DNA from: an uncultured Bacilli bacterium
Lineage (GTDB): Bacteria; Bacillota_I; Bacilli_A; RF39; UBA660
Length of the DNA stretch: 49,617 bases
NCBI GenBank assembly: GCA_947629315.1
Contig: CANRDB010000009.1
Coordinates: forward strand, 1-49,617
Direction of reading: 5' to 3'
Part shown: positions 8,796 to 17,919 of the stretch, piece after piece
How the letters are laid out: each line of letters opens with the position of its first letter
Position numbering within the stretch: the stretch's first letter is position 1
The notes under the pieces: model-generated
What the model was told of the DNA's origin: nothing
Seen by the model: only the letters and a program-made list of their open reading frames with translations
Databases searched by the model: none
Position numbers and translations under genes: made by a program

Positions 8796-9437
8796 TTACC
8801 ATTTTTTACCATTATAGTAACTCCAATTTTGTAATTCTTCTCGTTCCTTAAAATATTGATTTCGATTTTGGGTATTTTGCTTTTGTTGACGTCTAATCTC
8901 TTCCTCAATTTCTGTTGTGTTAGGAGGGGTTTCCGGTTGTTCTGGTTCATCACCACCACCATTTGGATCTTCTTGACCAGATTCCTCTTCTAATTCTTTG
9001 ATTTCTTCTTCTAATTGTTCTGCTTCTTGACTTTGTCCTCCATTTCCATTTTCCTCTGCACAATTATCTTCATAGAGAACTTCCCGTGCTTTTCGAAGTT
9101 GGAGTTTATTTCCCTCATCGGCTATTTTTAGCATAGAAAGAGCTAGATTAATGCGGATATCACAAACTCTTTTTTGAGGAGGATTCTTGGTAAGAGCAGT
9201 CTCATATTTTTGAATAGCTTGCTCAAACTCTCCTTGTTGATATAGTAAATTTCCATGATTGTAGTAATCAATATAAGATTGTTGTAAGTTAAGCACATAA
9301 AGAATATCAATCCATTTCGTTTGGTATTTCCCTTTATGGTAGTTTGATATCATCAGTTCATTAAGTCCAAAGACAGCGACAAATCGTATGAGGATGAGAA
9401 TGGTGACGATAAAGCCTATATAACAAATTTTCTTCAT
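8796..9437 (-). CDS. TPR protein, BatC/BatE-like, last gene of MoxR-VWA operon
   Basis: A 213-residue protein with an N-terminal membrane span (about 5-27). A tetratricopeptide pair follows (about 58-105, YNHGNLLYQQGEFEQAIQKYETAL then an ALSMLKIAD helix). After it come a Glu/Gly/Pro-rich low-complexity linker and a charged helical tail ending NGKKW. The order VWA-VWA-TPR is that of the Bat (Bacteroides aerotolerance) cluster. The TPR member there is thought to bind partner proteins at the membrane. The start follows GTAGGAGGAATT, 8 bp after the upstream VWA gene. The strong acidic linker is unusual but not a frame break. Confidence 0.82.
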   Translation of the reverse strand: MKKICYIGFIVTILILIRFVAVFGLNELMISNYHKGKYQTKWIDILYVLNLQQSYIDYYNHGNLLYQQGEFEQAIQKYETALTKNPPQKRVCDIRINLALSMLKIADEGNKLQLRKAREVLYEDNCAEENGNGGQSQEAEQLEEEIKELEEESGQEDPNGGGDEPEQPETPPNTTEIEEEIRRQQKQNTQNRNQYFKEREELQNWSYYNGKKW

Positions 9438-9445
9438 AATTCCTC

Positions 9446-10378
9446 CTACAATTTTTTAAACTCTAGTAATAGTAGAATCATAATAGGAAATATCCAAATA
9501 AAGTAGGTATCTTCATAGCCAGTATCCCTATCTTCTTCGGAATCCCTTATCGCTTTTTTGGAAATTTCTTGTACTTTTTTATCGAGAGAACCTTCGTCTG
9601 TAACATGAATATAGTCGATGTTTAAGTCTTGGGCAATTTTTTGTAGATTATTTTCATCAATCTTGGATACGGCATCCATTTGATTATAGTGTTCATCATA
9701 GTAAGTTAAATATTCCTCTGTTCCCGTATATTCATCTTTTACTTTCATTCTGCCACCATTTGTAGTACCAAATCCTAAAACAGCACCACCGTCGATATCC
9801 GGTTTTAAATCTGCATAGGACGCGAGTTTCTCATCGTTCGTAATTTCTCCATCACTTAAAAAGAAAACAATTCTTACGCGATCCTCTTTCTTTTTAGCAG
9901 AGGAAAGTAATTTCTTCATGATTTCTATAGGCTTATTTAAAGAGGAACCTCTCGCATAAAATTCTTCCATAGGATATAAGGACTCTATACTTTCTATTGC
10001 AAGATTGGTATCTTTGACAAATGGAATGACAATTCGCGCTGAATTATCGAACTCGACTACAGAAAATCTCGCCCCACTTAACTCTTCAATAATGTCTCTT
10101 GTAACGGTTCGAATATTTTCTAAACGAGTTTGATTGTGAAACCCATCTTCAGCATTCATACTAATTGTGGTATCAATGACAAATAAGACATCTAAGTTGT
10201 TAGCGGTAGCCGCTAAAGAATCCGTTTTAATTTGAATTCTCAGATTTAATAGGAATAAACATAGACAAAGAAAGATAATAGAAAGATTTTTCTTTTGAAA
10301 TTTTTTGATGATAGGTAATAGGGAAATCATGAGAATAGGAATGATTATCCAAAGGGGAATAATAGGATGAATTCTCAT
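9446..10378 (-). CDS. VWA-domain membrane protein (BatB-like)
   Basis: Two N-terminal hydrophobic segments (about 5-23, 32-48) precede a von Willebrand factor A domain (about 62-270), and a C-terminal span (about 290-308) follows. The MIDAS motif reads DTTIS (D69, T71, S73), with Thr instead of the first Ser of DxSxS. A later FFLSDGE supplies the conserved Asp. The predicted topology puts the VWA domain outside the membrane between anchors. It overlaps the upstream VWA gene by ATGA. Members bind protein partners through a divalent metal; targets in Bacillota are not established. Confidence 0.86.
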   Translation of the reverse strand: MRIHPIIPLWIIIPILMISLLPIIKKFQKKNLSIIFLCLCLFLLNLRIQIKTDSLAATANNLDVLFVIDTTISMNAEDGFHNQTRLENIRTVTRDIIEELSGARFSVVEFDNSARIVIPFVKDTNLAIESIESLYPMEEFYARGSSLNKPIEIMKKLLSSAKKKEDRVRIVFFLSDGEITNDEKLASYADLKPDIDGGAVLGFGTTNGGRMKVKDEYTGTEEYLTYYDEHYNQMDAVSKIDENNLQKIAQDLNIDYIHVTDEGSLDKKVQEISKKAIRDSEEDRDTGYEDTYFIWIFPIMILLLLEFKKL

Positions 10379-11364
10379 ATGACAACCCTCTTTCTAATAA
10401 TAATAAATAAAACGGTAGATACCATTAAAACGGTAAAAGGAATGGTTGGAAGATCAGTTTTGGTGGTTTGAACCTTTCCTTCAAAGAGCGATTTACTCGT
10501 TTTATTAATTTCTGCGATGATGTCTTTCGTAGTAGAACTGTTAGAATCATACAATTTTCCACCGGTTAGTTCTACTGCTTTTTGAAATTCTTGTTTATCT
10601 TTTAAAGAAGTATTTTTCGTACTGACTCCATAGACAATAATGCCGTATTTTTTAGCGATGGCTGCTGCTTCTTGAATGGTTACCATTGGTGTTCCCGCTA
10701 ACGAATTATCGGTTGAGAAGATGATGATTCTCGTTCTTTCTTCTTCTAGATTTGAAAATTGAAAGACACAAGAACTAAGACCATCCCCAATAAGAGAACC
10801 TCCTTCTCCTTCATTGGTTCCCATTAAACTATACATCGCATAGTAAAGAGCATCATCGTCTGTATAATCGATATCGTCTTGAAAACTCTTTTGTAAATCA
10901 TCTAATACGGATAGGGTATAATCATAATCATCCGTAAGAGGAAGTAGGGTAACAGAAGAGGAGTTGAATAGAGAAATACCAATTCTTTCTCCTTTTAAGC
11001 CAGCTACGGTATCTTTAAAATTTTCAGTAATTTCATAGTCAAGGTCAAAGACAGACCCAGAAACATCCATACATAAAACGATATCTCGGTTGTATTCTCT
11101 TGGATGTTCCGTTTTTACTTTCGCTGGTCTGGATAACAAAACGAGTGAAGAGAAGATGGCTACCAAACAAGCTACTTTGATAATCCCTAATAAAATTTTA
11201 TATTGCTTTATTTTTTTCTGATAGTATGGATTTGCTTCTAGAAAACTGGTGTTGGCAACTTTAATGCCTACATCATATTTTCCTTTCTTTTTCTTCCAAA
11301 AGAGAAGTATCAGTAAGACTACGACACTACTGATGATGAATAAAATAGGGTATCTTATCTCCAT
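10375..11364 (-). CDS. VWA-domain membrane protein (BatA-like)
   Basis: A 329-residue protein with two N-terminal spans (about 7-22, 58-77), a VWA domain with a canonical MIDAS DVSGS (D100, S102, S104), and a C-terminal span near 305-322 ending in RKRVVI. IIIFSTDN replaces the usual SDG strand. It is paired with the BatB-like gene (ATGA overlap) and overlaps the gene upstream by 10 bp, indicating tight translational coupling. The dual VWA arrangement with MoxR and DUF58 is the diagnostic part of this operon. Confidence 0.88.
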   Translation of the reverse strand: MEIRYPILFIISSVVVLLILLFWKKKKGKYDVGIKVANTSFLEANPYYQKKIKQYKILLGIIKVACLVAIFSSLVLLSRPAKVKTEHPREYNRDIVLCMDVSGSVFDLDYEITENFKDTVAGLKGERIGISLFNSSSVTLLPLTDDYDYTLSVLDDLQKSFQDDIDYTDDDALYYAMYSLMGTNEGEGGSLIGDGLSSCVFQFSNLEEERTRIIIFSTDNSLAGTPMVTIQEAAAIAKKYGIIVYGVSTKNTSLKDKQEFQKAVELTGGKLYDSNSSTTKDIIAEINKTSKSLFEGKVQTTKTDLPTIPFTVLMVSTVLFIIIRKRVVI

Positions 11365-11816
11365 TTTTGCATTACCTCTCTTGTTCGTTCAATCGATTTT
11401 AAAACATTTCCCTCTGATATTTGGGCGAATTCAGGATGATAGTATTCCCTCACTAGTTGTGTAAGGGATGGAATTCCTAACCGTTCTATTTCCTGCAAAC
11501 TATAATTTTGAACTTGTACATTCGTCACTTCATAGAGAAAATTACGAATGATAGAACTTAGTGTTTGATAGGCTTTTCTGGTTGGAATTTGTCCATTTTG
11601 AACTTGAATTTGTAATTGATTGAGTTTATTAAAATATTTGAGACGAATTTGATCATAGTCTTTCGTCTGAATAGGAACTACCACAATCTTTTTTTGTCTA
11701 TGTTGAAACAAGTAGATTCCATAACCAAGAATCCATAAAAGCAAGATGCCTAAAAGAATAAGGATAGGAATGTTTGAATAGGAAAATAAATCCCTCAATT
11801 CAATGGACGTTTGCAT
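11355..11816 (-). CDS. Small membrane protein of the MoxR-VWA operon (DUF4381-like)
   Basis: A 153-residue protein with one clear membrane span (about 16-34, PILILLGILLLWILGYG), a basic juxtamembrane region and a helical cytosolic domain. Position between DUF58 and the first VWA gene, size and topology match the DUF4381-type subunit of MoxR-Bat clusters. Sequence alone does not prove the family. It overlaps both neighbours (17 bp and 10 bp). Confidence 0.7.
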   Translation of the reverse strand: MQTSIELRDLFSYSNIPILILLGILLLWILGYGIYLFQHRQKKIVVVPIQTKDYDQIRLKYFNKLNQLQIQVQNGQIPTRKAYQTLSSIIRNFLYEVTNVQVQNYSLQEIERLGIPSLTQLVREYYHPEFAQISEGNVLKSIERTREVMQKWR

Positions 11817-12675
11817 ATTTATGCCTTTCTAATAACTCAATCATTTTTAAACTTACATGAGCCGTTCCACTCACGGAAATCACATCAATTTTATATTTCT
11901 TCATTCGTTTTTGGTTTTTCGCATAGATGGAATTTCGCAAATTATTTTCTACCATCGCTAATTTGGGATCTTTCTGTAACATTGGTGGAATGTAACGCTC
12001 TTGGTCTAAATCAAAGGCATTGACATTCGTGATAGAAGCATCTTCTACATTGATGAATAAAACATCGTGTAGAGTGGCTACTTCTTTTAGAATTTTGTCA
12101 CTAAGGTCATTCATTCCTTTTAAATCTGTAATGACAAAGACAATCATTCTCTTTTTAATATTGCGACATAGGTATTGAATGGTTTTTTCTAGACCGTTTT
12201 CATTGGCAATCAAAGAAGCACTGGCATATTCTGTTAAATATCGTTCCAAACTGTAAACATCTAGTTGAAAAGGTTTATAGACGATTTTGTCAGCTGCATT
12301 ATAGACCATTCCTACGTAATCTCCATTTTTGATAGCGATATAACCAATTGTTCCACCACTAAAGAGTGCTACCTCTCTTTTTGGTTCCCCTGTTGATGTA
12401 TCTCCCTGCATTTTGATTCCGGTATCCATTACTAGTAAAATATTGTGTTTTTTTTCAGCAATGAATTGTTTGACAAGTAACGTACCACTTCTAGAAGAAG
12501 CTTTCCAGTCGATATCTTTCACATCGTCATTCATGACGTATTCTCGTAAATTTTCAAAGTTCATACTTTTTCCTTTATAGACAGATTTATAAGTACCATC
12601 TAAAAGGTTACTGGTCTTTTGATGGGAACGAATAGAAAGATTCGCTTTAATTTGATTGACATATTTTAACTTCAT
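11800..12675 (-). CDS. DUF58 protein
   Basis: A 291-residue soluble protein with the DUF58 signature: a GxYxSVYKGKSMNFENLREYVMNDD region, then DIDWKASSRSGTLLVKQF (about 54-71). A degenerate VWA-like fold follows (NILLVMDTGIKM, VFVITDLKGMNDL). DUF58 proteins are near-constant partners of MoxR ATPases. Shorter than many DUF58 proteins, it lacks N-terminal membrane spans. The start overlaps the moxR stop (ATGA). Confidence 0.92.
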   Translation of the reverse strand: MKLKYVNQIKANLSIRSHQKTSNLLDGTYKSVYKGKSMNFENLREYVMNDDVKDIDWKASSRSGTLLVKQFIAEKKHNILLVMDTGIKMQGDTSTGEPKREVALFSGGTIGYIAIKNGDYVGMVYNAADKIVYKPFQLDVYSLERYLTEYASASLIANENGLEKTIQYLCRNIKKRMIVFVITDLKGMNDLSDKILKEVATLHDVLFINVEDASITNVNAFDLDQERYIPPMLQKDPKLAMVENNLRNSIYAKNQKRMKKYKIDVISVSGTAHVSLKMIELLERHKYANVH

Positions 12676-13667
12676 GGTGTGGGAATAGCTCCTACGATAG
12701 CATCAATGATTTGTTCTACACTAACATTGTCAGCTAGAGCAGAGAAATTAAGGGAAATTCTGTGTCTTAAAACCGTATACCGTAAATATTTAATATCATC
12801 TGGTGTAACGTAAGGACGACCATTAATTAAAGCAATGGCTTTAGAACATTCCATAAAGGCAATGGTGGCACGTGTACTAGCGCCAAGATTAATGTAATCT
12901 GCTAAATTAGAAGCAATATATCGATGAGGATACCGGGTCGCTAAAACGATGCTCGCAATATACTTTTTAATGGAATCATCGACGTATACTTTCTTTGTCA
13001 TCTCTTGTAAGAATGTCATATCCTCTTCTTGTAAAATAGAATCCGTTTTTGTAAATACATTCTGTTCAATCCGATTTAAAATTTCTACTTCTTCTTCTGC
13101 ACTAGGATATTCTACTTTTTCTTTTAAAAGGAAACGATCCAATTGCGCTTCCGCTAATACGTAAGTTCCTTCTTGTTCAATTGGATTTTGAGTAGCAATA
13201 ACGATAAAGACGTTTGGTAGGGGATAGATTTCTCCTCCAATGGTAATTTGTCTTTCTTGCATAGCTTCCAACATCGCACTTTGTGTTTTCGCACTAGAAC
13301 GGTTAATTTCATCCAACAGAACGAAGTTAGCGTATACTGGTCCAATTTTCGTTTCAAAGGTATTATTCGTATAGTTAAATATCTGCGTACCGATGATATC
13401 GCTTGGTAATAAATCTGGTGTACATTGAATTCTAGAAAAAGTACCTGCTAACGCATCTGTCATGACTTTAGCGGCTGTTGTCTTCGCTAATCCTGGTACG
13501 GATTCTAGGAGAATATGTCCATTTGCCATGAGACAGGTTAGGAGAGAGACTCCTAGATTTTGTTGACCTACAATTTTTTCACTATAGTAGTTTCTTAATT
13601 TTCCAATGATCTCTACACTCTTGTTTAATTCTTCTTGTGAGATATTACTCACGACTGCTTGATTCAT
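12672..13667 (-). CDS. moxR: MoxR-family AAA+ ATPase
   Basis: A 331-residue AAA+ protein with Walker A SVPGLAKTT (56-64), Walker B VLLDEINRSSAKTQSAMLEAMQE (LLDE at 117-120) and sensor 1 FIVIATQNP (about 153-161). The C-terminal lid reads RPYVTPDDIKYL and VLRHRI. MoxR proteins act as chaperone-like motors that mature or activate VWA-containing partners, here the two VWA membrane proteins downstream. First gene of a six-gene operon, with a strong promoter 30-57 bp upstream of the start. Confidence 0.96.
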   Translation of the reverse strand: MNQAVVSNISQEELNKSVEIIGKLRNYYSEKIVGQQNLGVSLLTCLMANGHILLESVPGLAKTTAAKVMTDALAGTFSRIQCTPDLLPSDIIGTQIFNYTNNTFETKIGPVYANFVLLDEINRSSAKTQSAMLEAMQERQITIGGEIYPLPNVFIVIATQNPIEQEGTYVLAEAQLDRFLLKEKVEYPSAEEEVEILNRIEQNVFTKTDSILQEEDMTFLQEMTKKVYVDDSIKKYIASIVLATRYPHRYIASNLADYINLGASTRATIAFMECSKAIALINGRPYVTPDDIKYLRYTVLRHRISLNFSALADNVSVEQIIDAIVGAIPTP

Positions 13668-13695
13668 AATTCAACCTCTCTCTATTATAAATAAT

Positions 13696-13724
13696 ATTAT
13701 ATCGAAAAAAGGGGAAAAGGACAA
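13696..13724 (-). promoter_or_regulatory. Promoter of the MoxR-VWA operon
   Basis: On the minus strand TTGTCC (13724-13719), 17-bp spacer, and TATAAT (13701-13696). GAGAGAGG precedes the moxR ATG. Confidence 0.7.
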
Positions 13725-13770
13725 TGAATTGACTAAAAAATATTCTATTTCTAAGTAAAAATATCTATGC

Positions 13771-13776
13771 TATAAT
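13771..13776 (+). promoter_or_regulatory. Extended -10 of the 13798 gene
   Basis: TGCTATAAT, 22 bp before the ATG; the -35 region (TTTCTA, 13748-13753) is weak. Confidence 0.45.
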
Positions 13777-13797
13777 AAAAGTAGAGTAGGTGGTAGG

Positions 13798-14430
13798 ATG
13801 TTTGAGTTTTTTGTATACATCTTATTCTTTTTAAGCTTCTTTGTTTGGACTGGTCTAATACCGATTCAGCTCTATGTAGGATTGTGCATTGTTCCTGTTC
13901 TTGTAGGATTCTGCTGGAATATTATTCGTGATTGTTCCCGCTATGGTGTGAAAAGGGTCTTTCATTTTCAAGTAAAAAAGGAAGATCAAAAAAACCGATT
14001 AGATATATTAAAGAAAACTTTTGAAGATTATCCAGATACGAAAGTGTGGTTAGTTGACAAATATCCGACGACCCTTTTTATTTTAAATGCGAATGCTTTT
14101 TTTGTTTATTATGTTTTCGCACCGAGTGGTATCTTGAAAGAAGAAGATGGTAAGTGGTACCGTAAAAAAGGAATTCAGTGGGAAGAGACATTGAACGGTT
14201 TTGATTATTTGGATAGTCTTAAGGAAGAAATTGATGATTTTTTTGATGTTCCTATTAGTTATGCTTTAATAGTGGATTCTTTTACGAGATTACAGAATTG
14301 GCATAAACGATATTCTGTTTTAAATGATGCGAGTGTCATTTATTCGGTTTTACATACGAACCTAGATACGAGATTGACAGAGGAAGAGCGAGAAAAAATA
14401 GAAAAGACAATGGCAGAAAAAATATGTTAA
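13798..14430 (+). CDS. Uncharacterised membrane-anchored protein
   Basis: A 210-residue protein not recognised. It has two N-terminal hydrophobic spans (about 3-20 and 25-42), a basic stretch, then a mixed alpha/beta domain (VWLVDKYPTTLFILNANAFFVYYVFAPSGI, about 77-106) and a charged helical tail. The layout resembles membrane-tethered nuclease-like or sensor domains but no catalytic motif is seen. Start after GTAGGTGGTAGG. The next gene has its own leader and ribosome site 95 bp downstream of this stop. Confidence 0.7.
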   Translation: MFEFFVYILFFLSFFVWTGLIPIQLYVGLCIVPVLVGFCWNIIRDCSRYGVKRVFHFQVKKEDQKNRLDILKKTFEDYPDTKVWLVDKYPTTLFILNANAFFVYYVFAPSGILKEEDGKWYRKKGIQWEETLNGFDYLDSLKEEIDDFFDVPISYALIVDSFTRLQNWHKRYSVLNDASVIYSVLHTNLDTRLTEEEREKIEKTMAEKIC

Positions 14431-14525
14431 AGCATTGTCTTTTTGGAAAGATACCAAAAATTTCATTTTCCAGAAGCCAATCTTTGTGTTATGATAATAA
14501 TAAGAAAGTAATAGGAGGTATGAAG

Positions 14526-15665
14526 ATGTTAAAATCAAAAGTTGGTTATAGTAAGCAAGAAGATGCTTTCACATCAGGAAAAGAAACTGCTACGCAGGGA
14601 ATCGAGGGATTAGAAAATCCTAAAATAGCTATGTTTTATGCTTCCAAAGGATTAGAAGAATATGTGAAAGGCGCGAAAAGTGTGATAGGAACCATTCCAC
14701 TAATTGGTTCTACTAGTAAAGCAATCATGGTTCCAGATGGCATGATTACCGATGAACAATTCTCTGGAATGATGGTATTAGATGATGAAGAGATGGTCGT
14801 TGCGATATCAGGAAACGAGAAAGGGGAAAACCCTAGAGAAACTGCGAAATGGACGGCTTTAGAGGCTATTAAATCCTCTGGATTAAAAATTAGGCCAAGT
14901 TACTTTTATTTAGTGACTTCTGCAGCGCACCAAGAAGAATATTTAAAAGGAATCGAAGATGTGATTGGAAGAGTACCATGCTTTGGAGGAAGTGTGACGA
15001 CGGACGGTCAAATATTCTGTAATGAGAAAATGATTCAAGAGGGATGTGCGGTGGCATTCTTCTATAGTGGGAAAGATATTTTAACAGAGTATGGTGGAAC
15101 TTATCGTGAAACATCCGATATGGCGGTTGTAACAGAGATTGCTAGTGACAATCAGTTAGTGGAGCTAGACCATGAAAAGGCTCTCGAGAAATATGCTGCT
15201 TGGAGACATATGGAAAGTACAAGTTTAAAAGCAGAGCAAATCCATAAAGAAGCGATATTATCCCCTTTGGCTGTGAAGACTCCTCTAGGAGAAGTAACGC
15301 TATTAAGAGGACTTCTTTTTGGTCAAGAAAATGGGGCGATTACAACGAGTAATCCACTAGAAGTAGGAACCGCGGTTATTCGAATGGAAGCTACTGTAGA
15401 TGAATGTATCAAAGGTACTAAGGAAATGTTAGATACTTTAAAGGAACGTTTAGATGAAAAGGCTGGTGCTTATTTCCTTATTCATAGTGAAGATTGGAAA
15501 CAAGCAATTGATACCCGTATGGAAGAACTTCTAAAGAAAGTAAAAGAATCCGTTGGGGATACTCCTTTTCTCATGGTATTTACCAGTTCTGAATATGGAT
15601 ATCAAAACCATAGTGCGAATGCTTGTGGCAGTCTCATGTTATCTTTTACCGTATTGGGAGAATAA
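14526..15665 (+). CDS. FIST domain signal-sensing protein
   Basis: The start is placed at 14526, seven bases after AGGAGG; ATG 14520 is too close to the site. The 379-residue protein has FIST_N followed by FIST_C. Features include KIAMFYASKGLEEYVKGAKSVIG, IPLIGSTSKAIM, VPCFGGSVTTDG, AVAFFYSG and a C-terminal FLMVFTSSEYGYQNHSANACGSLMLSF block. FIST proteins are proposed small-molecule (possibly amino acid) sensors, often linked to signalling proteins. Here it stands alone with no attached output domain. A TTTCCA-N17-TATGAT promoter lies 35-60 bp upstream, followed by a strong terminator. Confidence 0.85.
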   Translation: MLKSKVGYSKQEDAFTSGKETATQGIEGLENPKIAMFYASKGLEEYVKGAKSVIGTIPLIGSTSKAIMVPDGMITDEQFSGMMVLDDEEMVVAISGNEKGENPRETAKWTALEAIKSSGLKIRPSYFYLVTSAAHQEEYLKGIEDVIGRVPCFGGSVTTDGQIFCNEKMIQEGCAVAFFYSGKDILTEYGGTYRETSDMAVVTEIASDNQLVELDHEKALEKYAAWRHMESTSLKAEQIHKEAILSPLAVKTPLGEVTLLRGLLFGQENGAITTSNPLEVGTAVIRMEATVDECIKGTKEMLDTLKERLDEKAGAYFLIHSEDWKQAIDTRMEELLKKVKESVGDTPFLMVFTSSEYGYQNHSANACGSLMLSFTVLGE

Positions 15666-15666
15666 G

Positions 15667-15696
15667 AAAAAGGACTTCATGATAAAAGTCCTTTTT
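15667..15696. terminator. Bidirectional terminator
   Basis: AAAAAGGACTT and AAGTCCTTTTT arms with an 8-nt loop between the FIST gene and the convergent Nudix gene. Confidence 0.9.
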
Positions 15697-16147
15697 CTAT
15701 GCAATATTTTTCTAATTTGATAAGGGCTTTCCGTTGCCCAGATAAAATCTTTTGTTTGGCTTCTTCCAATGGAAACCAACGATAATCATCCATCTCTTGA
15801 AATTCTTGAATGTGATGGGATCCTTTTGGAAACTCTTTTAAAAAGGTATTACTGAAGCATCCCTCCGCACTCATATTCGTTTCTGCGGCGAAAAAAGTAA
15901 CTAGTTTCCCACTCTTCTGTTTTTCCGTATGTAAATAGAAAAAATGGGTATAGGTTAACGGTTTTCCACATTCTTCTTCAAACTCTCGAATAGCAGCATC
16001 CTTACATGGTTCTCCTTTTTGAAATTCTCCTTTTAAGATTGACCATCGATCAATTCCTTTCCAGTATGGACCGCCCATATGAGCGAGAAATACCATTATT
16101 TGATGATTTTGAATTTGATAGGCAACAATACCCGCACTTCTTTTCAT
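15677..16147 (-). CDS. Nudix hydrolase
   Basis: A 156-residue single-domain protein. The Nudix box is complete: GEFQKGE (40-46) then REFEEECG (54-61). The MKRSAGIVAY start and LILKGEF-like SILKGEF strand recall diadenosine polyphosphate or ADP-ribose hydrolase subfamilies with a WxLPKG-type sequence (here RWSILKGE). Substrate is a nucleoside diphosphate linked to another moiety, not further assignable. Start after GAGGGATCAT. Monocistronic, with its own promoter. Confidence 0.92.
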   Translation of the reverse strand: MKRSAGIVAYQIQNHQIMVFLAHMGGPYWKGIDRWSILKGEFQKGEPCKDAAIREFEEECGKPLTYTHFFYLHTEKQKSGKLVTFFAAETNMSAEGCFSNTFLKEFPKGSHHIQEFQEMDDYRWFPLEEAKQKILSGQRKALIKLEKYCIEKGLLS

Positions 16148-16164
16148 ATGATCCCTCTTTTATA

Positions 16165-16193
16165 ACTATAAAAGAAAATTCTAAAAAAGTAAA
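16165..16193 (-). promoter_or_regulatory. Promoter of the 15677 Nudix gene
   Basis: Minus strand TTTACT (16193-16188), 17-bp spacer, TATAGT (16170-16165). Confidence 0.5.
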
Positions 16194-16255
16194 GAAATAA
16201 TTGAATAAGTGTTGATGATACACGATAAACTCTTCTTTTCCTCATCAATATTTGT

Positions 16256-16261
16256 TATAAT
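16256..16261 (+). promoter_or_regulatory. Extended -10 of the 16282-alr unit
   Basis: TGTTATAAT, 20 bp before the start of the first gene; no convincing -35. Confidence 0.4.
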
Positions 16262-16281
16262 ATAGGAACTAGGAGGTTCAT

Positions 16282-16860
16282 ATGATTATTTTAGGAAAAC
16301 AAATTGAAGGCTATAAAGCACTAGATGGTAAGAACTGTAACCAATATGGACAACAGTTTGAAGAGGGGAAATGGTATCACCGTGATGGAGATATTTCTTT
16401 TGGTGTACATGGCAATGGATATCATTTCTGTCAAAATTTTGAGGATACATTCCGTTATTTTCCGACAATTCCTATCAAGGGTAGTATCTTTGAACCTTAT
16501 GAAGAAGTTCATCTTGCGAAAGTTATTGGAAGTGGATATATTGTCGAGAGTTTTGATGATTATTATGGGTATTATGGACTTTATTCTGCTCAAGATTTAT
16601 GGGTAGAACATATTTTAACGAGAGAAGAGATTATTGCGTTAGCACGTAAATTAGGACGGGATTCTGAACGATTAGAGAGGTTTGTCAGCAGTTTTCTTTT
16701 AACGGAAGAAGAGATTGAACTTTTTAAACGAAAAGGAAGACTGATTTCAAATGCGATTCAACACTATCAAAGAGATTTGAATTTAAATTATCAAAAAGAA
16801 CACCCTAAACAGAAGACGATAGGGGTAAAAAAGAAGAAAGAGGAAAAGAATCATGACTAG
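16282..16860 (+). CDS. DUF7666-like protein
   Basis: A 192-residue soluble protein starting after AGGAGGTTCAT. The N-terminal 110 residues contain GYKALDGKNCNQYGQQFEEGKWY, GYHFCQNFEDTFRYF and the ending KVIGSGYIV. This pattern fits the DUF7666 family (a short domain seen in phage and bacterial proteins), where a conserved GfHfC block is typical. No enzymatic function is known to me. The C-terminal third is helical and very lysine-rich. It overlaps the alr start by 8 bp, so it is probably cotranscribed with alr, but a functional link is not evident. Confidence 0.75.
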   Translation: MIILGKQIEGYKALDGKNCNQYGQQFEEGKWYHRDGDISFGVHGNGYHFCQNFEDTFRYFPTIPIKGSIFEPYEEVHLAKVIGSGYIVESFDDYYGYYGLYSAQDLWVEHILTREEIIALARKLGRDSERLERFVSSFLLTEEEIELFKRKGRLISNAIQHYQRDLNLNYQKEHPKQKTIGVKKKKEEKNHD

Positions 16861-17884
16861 AAATACTTATTTGGAAGTCTATTTAGATCAAATCAAGGAA
16901 AATGCTAGAAGATTGTTACAACATTATCCAGATTATACTCATTATTTAGGAGTAGTGAAAGCAGATGCGTATGGTCATGGAATTGAGGTTGTAGAAGCAC
17001 TAAAAGAGGTAGGTATCCACTATTTTTGTGTAGCGACCTTAGAAGAGGCTCTCCAGTTACGGAATCGTTGGAAAGACATATCCATTTTGTGTTTGGGATA
17101 TATAGAGATTGACTACTTACCAATCTGCGCCGAGAACAATATTACGATTACGGTTCCTAGTTTAGAATATGCCAAAAAAATACAAAATAAAAGTGTCCGA
17201 TGTCATCTCAAAATTGATACTGGTATGAATCGTTTAGGAATTGAACAGAAGAAAGACTATGAAGAGGCCTATCAGATTCTAAAACCACAAGTAGAGGGGG
17301 TATATACTCATATTTATCACCCTGAATCAGAAGAGGAAACCAATCGCCAGTTGGATTGTTTTGAGGATATGATAGAGCATACCAAGAATATTCCCATGAT
17401 ACATGTGCGTGCTAGTGAAGCAACGATTCGCTATCCTAAGAGAGACTTTGAAAATGGATGTCGTCTTGGCATAGCACTTTATGGATTAATGGATACTCCG
17501 TTTCCTTTACTAGATAGTTGTCGGTTAGTGAGTACCGTTGTCCAAATTCATGAATTAAATGTGGGGGAGACAGTAGGATATGGGGGAACTTATGTTGCAG
17601 AGAAACCTACCCGTATAGCGGTCATTCCGATTGGCTATGCTGATGGTGTCATACGGAAGAATGAAGGACGGATGGTCTATATTCATCACGTACCTTATCC
17701 TATTGTTGGCAGAATCTGTATGGATATGTTATTCGTTTTAGTAGATGAGAGTGTTCATCTTCATGAGGAAGTGGAGATTCTTCGTGACCGAGACCATATT
17801 CAAGAAGTTGCTCGTCATCTCGATACCATTCCTTATGAAGTGTTAACAAGTATTGGAAAACGTGTTCCAAGAGTATGGAAATAG
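16853..17884 (+). CDS. alr: Alanine racemase
   Basis: PLP-dependent fold-III racemase making D-alanine for peptidoglycan. The PLP lysine is K36 in VVKADAYGHG. The catalytic tyrosine of the opposite subunit is in VGYGGTYV (about Y243), and the GYADG motif is at 261-265. RLGI, HIYHPES and MDMLFV also match the family. At 343 residues it is slightly short for Alr but both domains are complete. The ribosome site (AGAGGAAAAG) lies inside the end of the upstream gene. Confidence 0.95.
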   Translation: MTRNTYLEVYLDQIKENARRLLQHYPDYTHYLGVVKADAYGHGIEVVEALKEVGIHYFCVATLEEALQLRNRWKDISILCLGYIEIDYLPICAENNITITVPSLEYAKKIQNKSVRCHLKIDTGMNRLGIEQKKDYEEAYQILKPQVEGVYTHIYHPESEEETNRQLDCFEDMIEHTKNIPMIHVRASEATIRYPKRDFENGCRLGIALYGLMDTPFPLLDSCRLVSTVVQIHELNVGETVGYGGTYVAEKPTRIAVIPIGYADGVIRKNEGRMVYIHHVPYPIVGRICMDMLFVLVDESVHLHEEVEILRDRDHIQEVARHLDTIPYEVLTSIGKRVPRVWK

Positions 17885-17919
17885 ATATCAAAGTACGGTA
17901 TAATAAAATGGGTGGTAAG

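Noticed and set aside
16286-16606. Overlapping frames on both strands inside the DUF7666-like gene
   Set aside because: Shadows; the 16282 frame has the ribosome site and family similarity.
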